This document shows positions 27,886 through 35,558 of a DNA stretch of 64,000 nucleotides, in pieces; position 1 is the stretch's first letter, and every line of letters begins with the position of its first letter. This DNA comes from Bacteroidales bacterium. GTDB taxonomy: Bacteria; Bacteroidota; Bacteroidia; Bacteroidales; UBA12077. The notes below the pieces were generated by a model. It saw only the letters and a list, made by a program, of their open reading frames with translations. It was not told where the DNA came from and did not search any database. Position numbers and translations under genes: made by a program. Location of the stretch: contig DMBU01000013.1 of assembly GCA_003446015.1 (NCBI GenBank), positions 1 to 64,000 of the forward strand, read 5' to 3'.

Positions 27886-29706
27886 TCAGATCAAAATAAC
27901 CTTCATGAAACAATTTTTGCAATCAAAATCCAATTTGTATCTTCTGTTGTTATCTTCTAAAAAAAGAGGTTCCTTAATTTCTTTTGGATTTTCAGCAAAT
28001 CTTTTACACGCACCCATCTGAAATTTAATGCAATGTCGAGTGGTCATAATTTCTTTTGATTCAAAATTAGTTTGAACTTCAAACGCATTTTCAATCACTT
28101 TTACACCATGTCTTTTATAAAAATCAACGGCCTTTTGATTTAAAACATTTCCTTTGTAGTCAATAAATTCATCGGGAAAATGATGTGAAGTTTTTTCCGT
28201 TTTGAATTCAATTCTTTTGAATGCCTTAATTCTTTCTTTCTCTAGTAATTCAAAAGTTTTTCTTCGTAGCTCGTTTAATTCAGAAATTGGAAAGAACAAA
28301 GGGGTTTTAATAATCATCGCAAGTTCCTCAACCTTAAATATCGAATCCCCGCCTTTTGAAAATTGCTTTTCGATATTGCTAATGGCTAATTCGGCATTTT
28401 TTGCTTCTTCTTTTTGTTTATAATAATTCCAGGTTATTTCGATATTGTCTGAATCCTTGGCTTGTATCGAAATTCCTTGTTCGGTTTCATTAATTTCTAT
28501 TGCCACAGATATTTTTCGTTCTGTTTTAGAATTCGATAATTGCTTATTAAATTGATGATCGTAATTACGATAAATGATAGTTCCCGGTTTTAAATCTTGA
28601 ATTTTATCAATGTAGATTTTAGTATTATCAACCTTATTAACATTAAATCCTTGAAGTACTGATGAGTCATCAAAAAAACAAATTCCATCTCCGTTATGTA
28701 AAGTAAGACTACTCTCTATTTTAAAATAATTTGAACCTATTGACTTTACCCTTCCTATTTCTTTTCCTATAGATTTTGGAGTATCAGCAGAGGCTATTTT
28801 ATCGGTTCTGCCATGAATAAAATAGTTCGTATAACCACGATTATATGTTCGTTCAGGATCAGGGTTAAAATCCGAATATACATTCCCGGATGATTGTTTT
28901 TTAAAATCTTTCCTGGTTTTCAGTGCAAGATCAATATGCTTCCTATAATGGCTGGTAATGTTTTTAACATAAGCGACATCTTTTAAGCGACCTTCAATTT
29001 TAAATGATGTAATTCCTGCATCCAACAATTCATTGATATGATCTGTAAGATTTAGATCTTTTAACGAAAGCAAGTGTTTATTCTTTACCAGGGTTTTACC
29101 TTCTTCGTCTTTTAAGGTGTAATATGATCTGCAAGCCTGAGCACAAGCTCCTCTGTTGGCACTTCCTTTATGTATTGCATGACTAAAATAACACTGTCCG
29201 CTTAAACTAACACATAAAGCTCCATGAATAAAAAATTCAAGATCAACATTGGTTTTTGATTTAATTTCTTGGATTTGATCAAGTGAAAGCTCCCGTGCTA
29301 AAATTATTCTTTGAATTCCAGCGTCTTCCAGGAATTTGGCTTTTTGCCAGGTATAATTGTTCGTTTGTGTACTTGCAAATAAGGGAATAGGGGGTAAATC
29401 CATTTCTAAAATACCCATATCCTGAATAATTATGGCATCAACTCCAATCTCGTAAAGCTGATGAATTAGCTGCTCAACTTCCTTAAGCTCATGATCATAT
29501 AAAATAGTATTTAAGGTAACATAAACTTTTGCATAAAACAGGTGGGCATATTCACAAAGCTTTTTTACATCTTCCAGAGAATTTCCAACGGCAGCTCTGG
29601 CGCCAAACTTAGGCGCTCCAATATAAACAGCATCAGCACCATAGTTGATTGCTGCCATTCCGGATTCAATATCTTTAGCAGGGGCTAAAAGCTCAATATT
29701 TTTCAT
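27886..29706 (-). CDS. Peptidase U32 family protein (RlhA/TrhP-like RNA hydroxylation factor candidate)
   Basis: A 606-residue U32 protein. The N-terminal signature LLAPAKDIESGMAAINYGADAVYIG and the central cysteine block (CVSLSGQCYFS and RGACAQACR) mark the family. The second half carries the extra domains of the longer RlhA-like members, ending in a cysteine cluster (CIKFQMGACKRF and DCKNCF). E. coli relatives RlhA and TrhP are needed for hydroxylation of 23S rRNA or tRNA, so a role in RNA modification is more likely than proteolysis. That choice is inferred. Confidence 0.8.
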   Translation of the reverse strand: MKNIELLAPAKDIESGMAAINYGADAVYIGAPKFGARAAVGNSLEDVKKLCEYAHLFYAKVYVTLNTILYDHELKEVEQLIHQLYEIGVDAIIIQDMGILEMDLPPIPLFASTQTNNYTWQKAKFLEDAGIQRIILARELSLDQIQEIKSKTNVDLEFFIHGALCVSLSGQCYFSHAIHKGSANRGACAQACRSYYTLKDEEGKTLVKNKHLLSLKDLNLTDHINELLDAGITSFKIEGRLKDVAYVKNITSHYRKHIDLALKTRKDFKKQSSGNVYSDFNPDPERTYNRGYTNYFIHGRTDKIASADTPKSIGKEIGRVKSIGSNYFKIESSLTLHNGDGICFFDDSSVLQGFNVNKVDNTKIYIDKIQDLKPGTIIYRNYDHQFNKQLSNSKTERKISVAIEINETEQGISIQAKDSDNIEITWNYYKQKEEAKNAELAISNIEKQFSKGGDSIFKVEELAMIIKTPLFFPISELNELRRKTFELLEKERIKAFKRIEFKTEKTSHHFPDEFIDYKGNVLNQKAVDFYKRHGVKVIENAFEVQTNFESKEIMTTRHCIKFQMGACKRFAENPKEIKEPLFLEDNNRRYKLDFDCKNCFMKVILI

Positions 29707-29730
29707 TTAAACATCAAAAAGTAACAGTTG

Positions 29731-29764
29731 CAAATGTAAATTTTGTAATTTGTTTAACATCAAA
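29731..29764 (-). promoter_or_regulatory. Promoter for the U32 gene
   Basis: Read on the minus strand, -33 TTTG (29761-29764) and -7 TACATTTG (29731-29738) are separated by 22 nt, matching both boxes of the Bacteroidota consensus. Transcription would start near 29724, about 18 nt before the start codon. Confidence 0.7.
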
Positions 29765-29787
29765 TTATTCTTAAAAGTTTAAAGTCT

Positions 29788-29795
29788 TATTTTTG
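29788..29795 (+). promoter_or_regulatory. -7 element for the TrmH/SpoU gene
   Basis: TATTTTTG matches TAnnTTTG exactly, 19 nt before the ATG at 29815. No -33 box at the expected distance was seen. Confidence 0.45.
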
Positions 29796-29814
29796 CAGAT
29801 ATTAATTTAAGGAA

Positions 29815-30612
29815 ATGATAGAAAAAATAACAAGTATCCAAAATCCTAAAATCAAAAACATTGTTAAGCTTCAACAAAAATCGTCGGAGCGAAAAAAACA
29901 AAATCTGATTGTAATTGAAGGATTACGTGAAATCATACTTGCCTCCAGAGCAGGAATGAAAATAAAATCATTATTTATTTGCTTTGATATCATTTCTTAT
30001 GATGATGTTAGAAAAAATCTTCAGTCTGATATTCAAAGTTTTGAAATCAGTAAAGAAATTTTTGAAAAAACAGCCTACCGGGGTTCTACCGAAGGTATAA
30101 TAGCATTGGCTGAACCCAAACATTTTGAGATAAATGATTTAAAACTAAGAGAAAATCCTTTGATTGTAGTTCTTGAATCAGTTGAAAAACCTGGAAATCT
30201 GGGAGCTATTCTTAGAACTGCAGATGCTGCAAAAGCCGACGCCGTTATCATCTGCGATCCTTTAACTGACATCTATAATCCCAATGTCATTCGTTCAAGT
30301 GTAGGTTGTGTTTTCACAAATCAAATAGCAACATGTTCAACCAATGAAACAATTGCCTGGCTAAAAGAAAAAGGGATTAAATCATTTGCAGCAGCTTTAA
30401 CTGCCAGGCAGTTTTACCACGAAGTTGACTTAACTGGTTCTGTAGCTTTTGTAATGGGAACTGAAGCAGATGGATTAACCGAAAAATGGCTAAATGGAGC
30501 CGATAAGCAAATCCTGATTCCTATGAGTGGCGAAATAGATTCGCTAAATGTTTCAACTTCTGCTGCCATATTGATTTTTGAAGCTATGCGACAACGTAAT
30601 TTCTACAAATAA
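29815..30612 (+). CDS. TrmH/SpoU-family RNA methyltransferase
   Basis: A 265-residue SPOUT methyltransferase that puts a methyl group on ribose 2'-OH in tRNA or rRNA. An N-terminal substrate-binding domain (about residues 1-95) precedes the knotted catalytic domain: motif 1 EKPGNLGAILRTADA, motif 2 FVMGTEADGL and motif 3 ILIPMSGEIDSLNVSTSAA. It is divergent from the U32 gene. The exact target base cannot be deduced. Confidence 0.88.
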   Translation: MIEKITSIQNPKIKNIVKLQQKSSERKKQNLIVIEGLREIILASRAGMKIKSLFICFDIISYDDVRKNLQSDIQSFEISKEIFEKTAYRGSTEGIIALAEPKHFEINDLKLRENPLIVVLESVEKPGNLGAILRTADAAKADAVIICDPLTDIYNPNVIRSSVGCVFTNQIATCSTNETIAWLKEKGIKSFAAALTARQFYHEVDLTGSVAFVMGTEADGLTEKWLNGADKQILIPMSGEIDSLNVSTSAAILIFEAMRQRNFYK

Positions 30613-30686
30613 AAAAGCTTCGATTTTTATCGAAGCTTCTTGGGGTGGAAGACCTGCCTGCCGGCAGGCAGGTGGGGTTCGAACCC
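30611..30686 (-). pseudogene. Partial copy of the tRNA-His 3' end with its terminator, split by a palindrome
   Basis: This stretch repeats the 3' end of the tRNA-His gene at 30977-31002 and its downstream terminator. The two blocks 30641-30652 and 30673-30686 match the intact gene exactly (26 nt together). A 20-bp perfect palindrome, CCTGCCTGCCGGCAGGCAGG, sits between them at 30653-30672. Beyond 30686 the match stops. There is no D arm or anticodon, so it cannot be a working tRNA. The hairpin 30615-30638 mirrors the terminator of the intact gene. Confidence 0.75.
30653..30672. repeat. 20-bp perfect palindrome inserted in the tRNA remnant
   Basis: CCTGCCTGCC followed by its reverse complement. 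With the flanking A and T the symmetry extends to 22 bp (30652-30673). It is 80 percent G+C in a genome that is otherwise about one-third G+C, and interrupts a sequence that is continuous at 30977-31002. This suggests a small mobile or REP-like element. Confidence 0.7.
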
Positions 30687-30945
30687 TGACTTTCAATAAA
30701 GCTTGTTTGGTTTTTCTTAAACGTATTATGTGAATGATATCACTATTTCAAATGATGAATAAAAACAGAAAAAAACGATAAAAATATAATAAAAGTAGAA
30801 ATTCATGAACCTGCAATATGCAAGTCTAAAATCGTTAATCGGTATTCTTAAATTATAATCTAACAATAGGGCATCGAATAATGAATAATGATTTTTGAAT
30901 TTAACTTTGTGTAAAGTTACATTAACATGCAGAATATCAGTAAAC
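30687..30945. other. Non-coding stretch between tRNA remnant and tRNA-His
   Basis: About 260 bp of AT-rich DNA with no credible gene on either strand; the one long frame overlaps the tRNA and has no family character. Its position between two copies of the tRNA 3' end would fit the remains of an excised or decayed element, but nothing in it can be identified. Confidence 0.4.
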
Positions 30946-30977
30946 AAAAAAGCTCCGATTTTCATCGAAGCTTTTTT
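30946..30977 (-). terminator. Terminator of tRNA-His
   Basis: A 14-bp stem with one mismatch (30946-30959 with 30964-30977) closes a 4-nt loop. On the minus strand it ends in six T residues directly after the encoded CCA end. Confidence 0.8.
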
Positions 30978-31053
30978 GGGGTGGAAGATGGGGTTCGAAC
31001 CCACGGCCTCCGGAACCACAATCCGGCGCTCTAACCAACTGAGCTACAACCAC
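30977..31053 (-). tRNA. tRNA-His (anticodon GTG)
   Basis: The minus strand reads GTGGTTG (acceptor), TA, a GCTC D-stem, an anticodon arm GCCGGATTGTGGTTCCGGA with anticodon GTG, and a T arm with GTTCGAA, and ends in an encoded CCA. A G at 31054 can serve as the -1 guanosine of tRNA-His, facing C73. The acceptor stem as read has two T-T oppositions (positions 5-68 and 6-67), which is unusual. Its promoter (31068-31099) and terminator are both visible. Confidence 0.95.
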
Positions 31054-31067
31054 CATTTTTCGGACTG

Positions 31068-31099
31068 CAAATATAAAGAAGAATTTTAATATTTTGCAA
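31068..31099 (-). promoter_or_regulatory. Promoter for tRNA-His
   Basis: On the minus strand the -7 box TATATTTG (31068-31075) matches the consensus, and TTG (31097-31099) lies 21 nt upstream. Transcription would start a few bases before the mature 5' end. Confidence 0.65.
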
Positions 31100-31165
31100 T
31101 AATGCCAAAAAATATTTTCTTTAAATCTTAAATATTTGCCCGGCTTAAATCCTAAAAAAAGTTAA

Positions 31166-31200
31166 TTTGTTTTTTATTTAATTGTTATGGTGTATTTTTG
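31166..31200 (+). promoter_or_regulatory. Promoter for the flippase-like gene
   Basis: TTTG at 31166-31169 and TATTTTTG at 31193-31200 fit the -33 and -7 boxes with a 23-nt spacer. This places transcription start near 31207, so the translation start must lie further right than the first in-frame TTG at 31182. Confidence 0.6.
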
Positions 31201-31223
31201 AACTCAAATTCAAAAATATACTG

Positions 31224-32567
31224 GTGCTAGGGGCAAAGAGATACGTCAATAACGTTACTGGATTACAGGCAATAAATATTTTAAGATTTCTTACATTCCT
31301 TATCATATCAATTGTTTTCACAAAAATTGGTTTGTCGAAAGAAGAGATAGGTTTGTTTGAAGTCTCAATTTTCATTGCAAGTGCAGCGAGTTTCTTTTGG
31401 GTTAGTGGGTTCATTCAGGCATTCCTTCCATTATTTAAAAGCAATAAAACATTTGGCGATAAAGAACAGCTCGCAGGTACTAAATCTCCTGAAGTATTTA
31501 ATATGTATGTCATATTAATGTTCTTTAGTATTCTGGTGTTTTTAATCGGATTAGCTATTAAAGGTAATTTCTCAGTATTTGGCTACAAGGGCGATGTTCC
31601 TCTATTAAATATAACTCTGTGGTATTTATTATTAAGTAGTCCGGCAAATTTGGTTGAATACATTTACATGGTTCAGGATAAAAACGGGAATACCTTGAGC
31701 TATGGTTTTATTACTTCAACTTTGCAACTTACTGCTGCTATTTTACCTGTGGTTCTGGGTTATGATGTAATATGGTCACTGCGTGGACTCGTTGTGGTTT
31801 CTGTTATTAAAAACATATGGCTAATTTCTCTTTTATATAGCTATTCCGAAATAAAATATTCATTTCCTTTTATTAAAGAGGTTTTAATCTTGTCAGCACC
31901 ATTAATATTTAACGTATTGGTAAGTGGGTCAGCTCAATATATTGACGGTTTAGTTGTTACAACTCATTATACTGCGGACGGATTTGCCATATTCCGATAT
32001 GGATCTAAAGAGTTGCCTTTTGTTGTAATGATGACTTTAGGCTTGCATTCGGCAATGTTAATTGAATTCTCTAAAAAGGATAGGTTTAAGGATGCTTTGC
32101 TCACGATAAAGCAAAAGTCTCTTCGCATCATGCATTACATGTATCCCCTTACCATAGTTTTGTTGTTATTTGCAAAGCCAATGTTTAAAGGGATATTTAG
32201 TCCTGAATTTACCAGAAGTGCCGACGTTTTTGTGATTTACCTCTTGGCAATTGTAAGCCGTGTCTTTTTCCCTCATACCATTATTATTGGTTTAAAGAAA
32301 GGCAAAGTTCTGTTTTGGACTTCGTGTATTGAATTGGTAATGAACGTTTTTTTAAGTCTGTGGTTAGTTGGTCCTTATGGGGTTGTAGGTGTTGCTCTTG
32401 CAACTGTGGTTACTTATTTTATTTCAAAAATGATCCTTATCCTTTATAATTATGTAAAATTGGGAATATCTCCTTTTGAGTATATTCCTGTTAAATGGTC
32501 TGTTTTTTATAATTTTGCGCTGGGATCTGTCTTTATCCTTTTAGATCGTGGAGTTATTGTAATATAA
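31224..32567 (+). CDS. Oligosaccharide flippase-like membrane protein
   Basis: About 447 residues from a GTG at 31224 (V-L-G-A-K-R-Y-V-N-N). The frame stays open to a TTG at 31182, but that lies in the promoter. Twelve to fourteen helices are visible and the N terminus has the form seen in Wzx-like polysaccharide flippases (NNVTGLQAINILRFLTFLII). The protein probably moves lipid-linked sugars across the inner membrane. No glycosyltransferases are next to it, so its substrate is unknown. Confidence 0.7.
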   Translation: MLGAKRYVNNVTGLQAINILRFLTFLIISIVFTKIGLSKEEIGLFEVSIFIASAASFFWVSGFIQAFLPLFKSNKTFGDKEQLAGTKSPEVFNMYVILMFFSILVFLIGLAIKGNFSVFGYKGDVPLLNITLWYLLLSSPANLVEYIYMVQDKNGNTLSYGFITSTLQLTAAILPVVLGYDVIWSLRGLVVVSVIKNIWLISLLYSYSEIKYSFPFIKEVLILSAPLIFNVLVSGSAQYIDGLVVTTHYTADGFAIFRYGSKELPFVVMMTLGLHSAMLIEFSKKDRFKDALLTIKQKSLRIMHYMYPLTIVLLLFAKPMFKGIFSPEFTRSADVFVIYLLAIVSRVFFPHTIIIGLKKGKVLFWTSCIELVMNVFLSLWLVGPYGVVGVALATVVTYFISKMILILYNYVKLGISPFEYIPVKWSVFYNFALGSVFILLDRGVIVI

Positions 32568-32680
32568 CAATGTCAAAATTTCAGATAAGCTAACAATAAT
32601 TGACAGCATTTTTAGAAAACTACAAAAAGGTATATAATTTGTCACCCACTTATTTTGATAACAATTAAAAAAATAAAACT

Positions 32681-33448
32681 ATGAATATAGCAAGATCATC
32701 AAATCCGGTATTGTCAAAAGCGGCTTTTAATCCTCAAACATATACCGATTCATATACCGAAGTTATGACTTTAAACGGAACCATTAATAAATCAATTGCA
32801 ATGTTGATGTTAGTGGTTGTAGGAGCTATGTATACCTGGAAAATGTTTTTTGGAGCGGCGAGCATTGAAGCTGGTTCAGCTTTGGTAATGCGTTGGATGT
32901 TGATTGGAGGTATTGGAGGATTTGTTTTCTCCTTAATTACCATTTTTAAAAGAGACTGGGCATTTGTTACAGCACCTATATATGCAATTCTTGAAGGTTT
33001 ATTCCTTGGAGCCATTTCTGCTTTTTTCGAAGCTAGCTATCCTGGTCTGGTATTACAGGCTGTGGCACTAACATTTGGGACTCTCTTCGTAATGTTAATT
33101 GGGTACCGAACAGGCATAATAAAAGTAACACAAAAACTAAGATCAGGAATAATTGCTGCAACAGGAGCAGTAGCCTTAGTCTATTTTATTTCAATCATAT
33201 TTTCATTGTTTGGAGCAAGTAATTTGATTATTCATAGTAACGGAATTTTAGGGATAGGAATAAGCCTGGTAATTGTTGTAATTGCAGCAATGAATTTAGT
33301 TTTAGATTTTGATTTTATTGCTAAAGGGCCACAGGCTGGGTTGCCTAAATTTATGGAATGGTATGCAGCATTTGGATTAATATTAACCTTGGTTTGGTTA
33401 TATATTGAAATGCTCAGATTACTTTCTAAATTAGCGAGTAGAAATTAA
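32681..33448 (+). CDS. Bax inhibitor-1 / YccA family membrane protein
   Basis: A 255-residue protein with seven helices of the BI-1 family in its YccA-like form. The first 30 residues are soluble (FNPQTYTDSYTE); family segments include ITIFKRDWAFVTAPIYAILEGLFLG and the ending DFDFIAKGPQAGLPKFMEWYAAFGLILTLVWLY. Relatives affect FtsH activity or calcium leakage. It is monocistronic with a terminator. Confidence 0.88.
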   Translation: MNIARSSNPVLSKAAFNPQTYTDSYTEVMTLNGTINKSIAMLMLVVVGAMYTWKMFFGAASIEAGSALVMRWMLIGGIGGFVFSLITIFKRDWAFVTAPIYAILEGLFLGAISAFFEASYPGLVLQAVALTFGTLFVMLIGYRTGIIKVTQKLRSGIIAATGAVALVYFISIIFSLFGASNLIIHSNGILGIGISLVIVVIAAMNLVLDFDFIAKGPQAGLPKFMEWYAAFGLILTLVWLYIEMLRLLSKLASRN

Positions 33449-33471
33449 AGAAAAACACAAATATTTAAATG

Positions 33472-33495
33472 GCCTTGCTTAAACAAGGCTTTTTT
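33472..33495 (+). terminator. Terminator of the BI-1 family gene
   Basis: GCCTTG-cttaaa-CAAGGC followed by a run of six T residues, 24 nt after the stop codon. Confidence 0.85.
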
Positions 33496-33558
33496 AGTTG
33501 AAACTTAAATTAGTCAGCTTATCTAAACATTTTAAATTGATAAATAATAAATGATTTT

Positions 33559-33591
33559 ATTGTAATTATTTAAAGCTTTATTCTACTTTTA
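33559..33591 (+). promoter_or_regulatory. Probable promoter for the class V aminotransferase
   Basis: TTG near 33560 and TACTTTTA near 33584 lie about 21 nt apart. The -7 box lacks the final G, so this is a weaker match than others in the window. Confidence 0.4.
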
Positions 33592-33621
33592 TGCCCCGGC
33601 AAATAAATTAAAACACCCAAT

Positions 33622-35094
33622 ATGAAGTCCCTGGAATCATATTTTGAGCAATTTAGAAAAAACATTGTAGGCATTGATACCACATACAAATCTCCTTATG
33701 GTGAGCAAGAAATAATGTATGCGGACTGGATCGCTAGTGGCAGACTTTACAGACCAATCGAGAAAAAGATAGTAGAACAATTTGGGCCATTTGTTGCAAA
33801 CACACATACAGAGACAAGTGAAACAGGGACATTGATGACTCATAGTTATCATTATGCTCAGAAACAAATAAAAAAACATGTAAATGCCGGACCAAATGAT
33901 GTTTTAATTCAGGCAGGTTTTGGAATGACAGCAGTTATTAATAAGCTGCAAAGAATCCTTGGATTAAAAGGATGTGGGATGCTAAAGCATAAAGAATGCT
34001 TACGTGAGATTGACCGTCCGGTGGTTTTTATTACTCATATGGAACATCACTCTAACCAAACATCATGGTATGAAACCATATGTGAGGTAGTTATTATTGA
34101 TCCAGACGAAAATCTTTTAGTTGACACAGAGAATCTTCGCGAACAACTGGAAAAGTATAAAGACAGAAAATTAAAAATTGGATCGTTTTCCGCAGCATCA
34201 AATGTTACCGGAGTCAAACCACCATATCATCAATTGGCACGACTGATGCACGAATATGGAGGAATCTGCTTGATTGATTTTGCCGCATCTGCTCCATATG
34301 CAGAAATAAATATGCATCCGGAAGATCCTATGAAAAAATTAGATGCCATTTTCTTTTCTCCTCATAAATTTCTTGGAGGACCCGGAACAGCAGGAATTAT
34401 GATATTTGATTCTGGTTTATATAATTGCGATGTGCCTGATAATCCTGGAGGGGGTACCGTTGATTGGACAAATCGGTGGGGAGAATACAAATATATTGAT
34501 GACATAGAATTAAGAGAAGACGGCGGAACTCCCGGATTTATGCAAGCTATTAGAACTGCACTTGCTTTTCAACTTAAAGATCAGATGGGTATTGAAAATA
34601 TTGAAAAACGTGAAAAAGAGCTTATACCAAGAGCTTTTAGAGGTTTGAGCGCGATTCCCGGAGTTAGAATATTAGCCGAAAATATAATTGACCGGATTGG
34701 GGCTCTCTCTTTCTATATCGAAAATGTACATTATAATTTAGTGGTTAAATTATTAAGTGATCGATTTGGAATCCAGGTTCGGGGAGGATGCGCTTGTGCC
34801 GGAACTTACGGACATTTTCTATTGGATGTGAGTTATGATTATTCGCGGGAAATTACCGAATTAATTAATCATGGTGATCTTTCACGGAAACCAGGCTGGA
34901 TTCGATGGTCAATTCATCCTACAACGTTGGATTCAGAAATTGATTATTTTGTGTTTGCTGTTGAAGAAATTAAAAAGAATCACGAAAAATGGGCTTTAGA
35001 TTATCTGTATAATAAAAAAACAAACGAGTTTTTGCATAAAGATATGCAGGGTAAATCAAACTACGATCTAAATAAATGGTTTGAGCTTAAATAA
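33622..35094 (+). CDS. Class V aminotransferase, cysteine desulfurase-like
   Basis: A 490-residue fold-type I PLP enzyme. The PLP lysine lies in FFSPHKFLGGPGTAG. Other conserved parts are HMEHHSNQTSW, SFSAASNVTGV and IDFAASAPYAEI. A cysteine loop, GGCACAGTYGH near residue 390, sits where desulfurases hold the active cysteine. It is longer than IscS/SufS and stands alone, with no suf or isc genes, so sulfur transfer is possible but unproven. Confidence 0.8.
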   Translation: MKSLESYFEQFRKNIVGIDTTYKSPYGEQEIMYADWIASGRLYRPIEKKIVEQFGPFVANTHTETSETGTLMTHSYHYAQKQIKKHVNAGPNDVLIQAGFGMTAVINKLQRILGLKGCGMLKHKECLREIDRPVVFITHMEHHSNQTSWYETICEVVIIDPDENLLVDTENLREQLEKYKDRKLKIGSFSAASNVTGVKPPYHQLARLMHEYGGICLIDFAASAPYAEINMHPEDPMKKLDAIFFSPHKFLGGPGTAGIMIFDSGLYNCDVPDNPGGGTVDWTNRWGEYKYIDDIELREDGGTPGFMQAIRTALAFQLKDQMGIENIEKREKELIPRAFRGLSAIPGVRILAENIIDRIGALSFYIENVHYNLVVKLLSDRFGIQVRGGCACAGTYGHFLLDVSYDYSREITELINHGDLSRKPGWIRWSIHPTTLDSEIDYFVFAVEEIKKNHEKWALDYLYNKKTNEFLHKDMQGKSNYDLNKWFELK

Positions 35095-35118
35095 ATATTT
35101 AAAAAATAGTGATTTAAT

Positions 35119-35149
35119 TTTGTATTTATAATAACAATATTTAATTTTG
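35119..35149 (+). promoter_or_regulatory. Promoter for rpmE2
   Basis: -33 TTTG (35119-35122) and -7 TAATTTTG (35142-35149) with a 19-nt spacer match the Bacteroidota consensus at every defined base. A leader of about 55 nt follows, with AAAGGAG at 35196-35202, a strong ribosome binding site for this lineage. Confidence 0.75.
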
Positions 35150-35209
35150 CAAGCCATTAAGTTTTAATTAGAATAGAAAAAGTATAGCAAAATATAAAGG
35201 AGTTTAAAG

Positions 35210-35473
35210 ATGAAAAAGGGAATACATCCAGAGAATTATCGTTTAGTTGTTTTTAAAGACATGTCGAACGGTGAAATGTTTTTGACAAAATCAACTGCAC
35301 CTTCGCAAGAAACAATTAAATATGAAGATGGAAACGAATATCCATTATTGAAAGTTGAGATTTCAAACACCTCTCACCCTTTCTATACAGGTAAAATGAA
35401 ACTTGTTGATACAGCAGGACGTGTTGATAAATATTTAAGCAAGTACAAAAAACACGCTGACACTAAAAAATAG
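35210..35473 (+). CDS. rpmE2: 50S ribosomal protein L31 type B
   Basis: An 87-residue L31 of type B ([20 protein letters not shown] ... SHPFYTG). It has no cysteines, so it does not bind zinc, as expected for the type B form. It has its own promoter, a clear Shine-Dalgarno sequence 7 nt before the ATG, and a strong terminator. Confidence 0.95.
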   Translation: MKKGIHPENYRLVVFKDMSNGEMFLTKSTAPSQETIKYEDGNEYPLLKVEISNTSHPFYTGKMKLVDTAGRVDKYLSKYKKHADTKK

Positions 35474-35495
35474 TTAAACGCTATATAAAATTTAT

Positions 35496-35523
35496 AAAGC
35501 TCCGTAATTCGGAGCTTTTTTTG
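35496..35523 (+). terminator. Terminator of rpmE2
   Basis: AAAGCTCCG-taatt-CGGAGCTTT followed by more T residues, 22 nt after the stop. A perfect 9-bp stem. Confidence 0.9.
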
Positions 35524-35525
35524 TG

Positions 35526-35533
35526 TAAATTTG
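35526..35533 (+). promoter_or_regulatory. -7 element for the GlmU-like gene
   Basis: TAAATTTG matches TAnnTTTG, 25 nt before the ATG at 35559. The expected -33 position falls in the terminator stem and has no TTTG. Confidence 0.4.
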
Positions 35534-35558
35534 TCAATATCATTTAATAAGCTACGAT

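Noticed and set aside
30726..31019. 97-codon minus-strand frame overlapping tRNA-His
   Set aside because: It begins inside the tRNA gene and has a composition unlike the real proteins here.
31091..31110. Minus-strand TTGGCA ... TGCA as a sigma-54 site near tRNA-His
   Set aside because: The GG to GC distance is 7 nt, not the required 10, and a standard promoter is already present.
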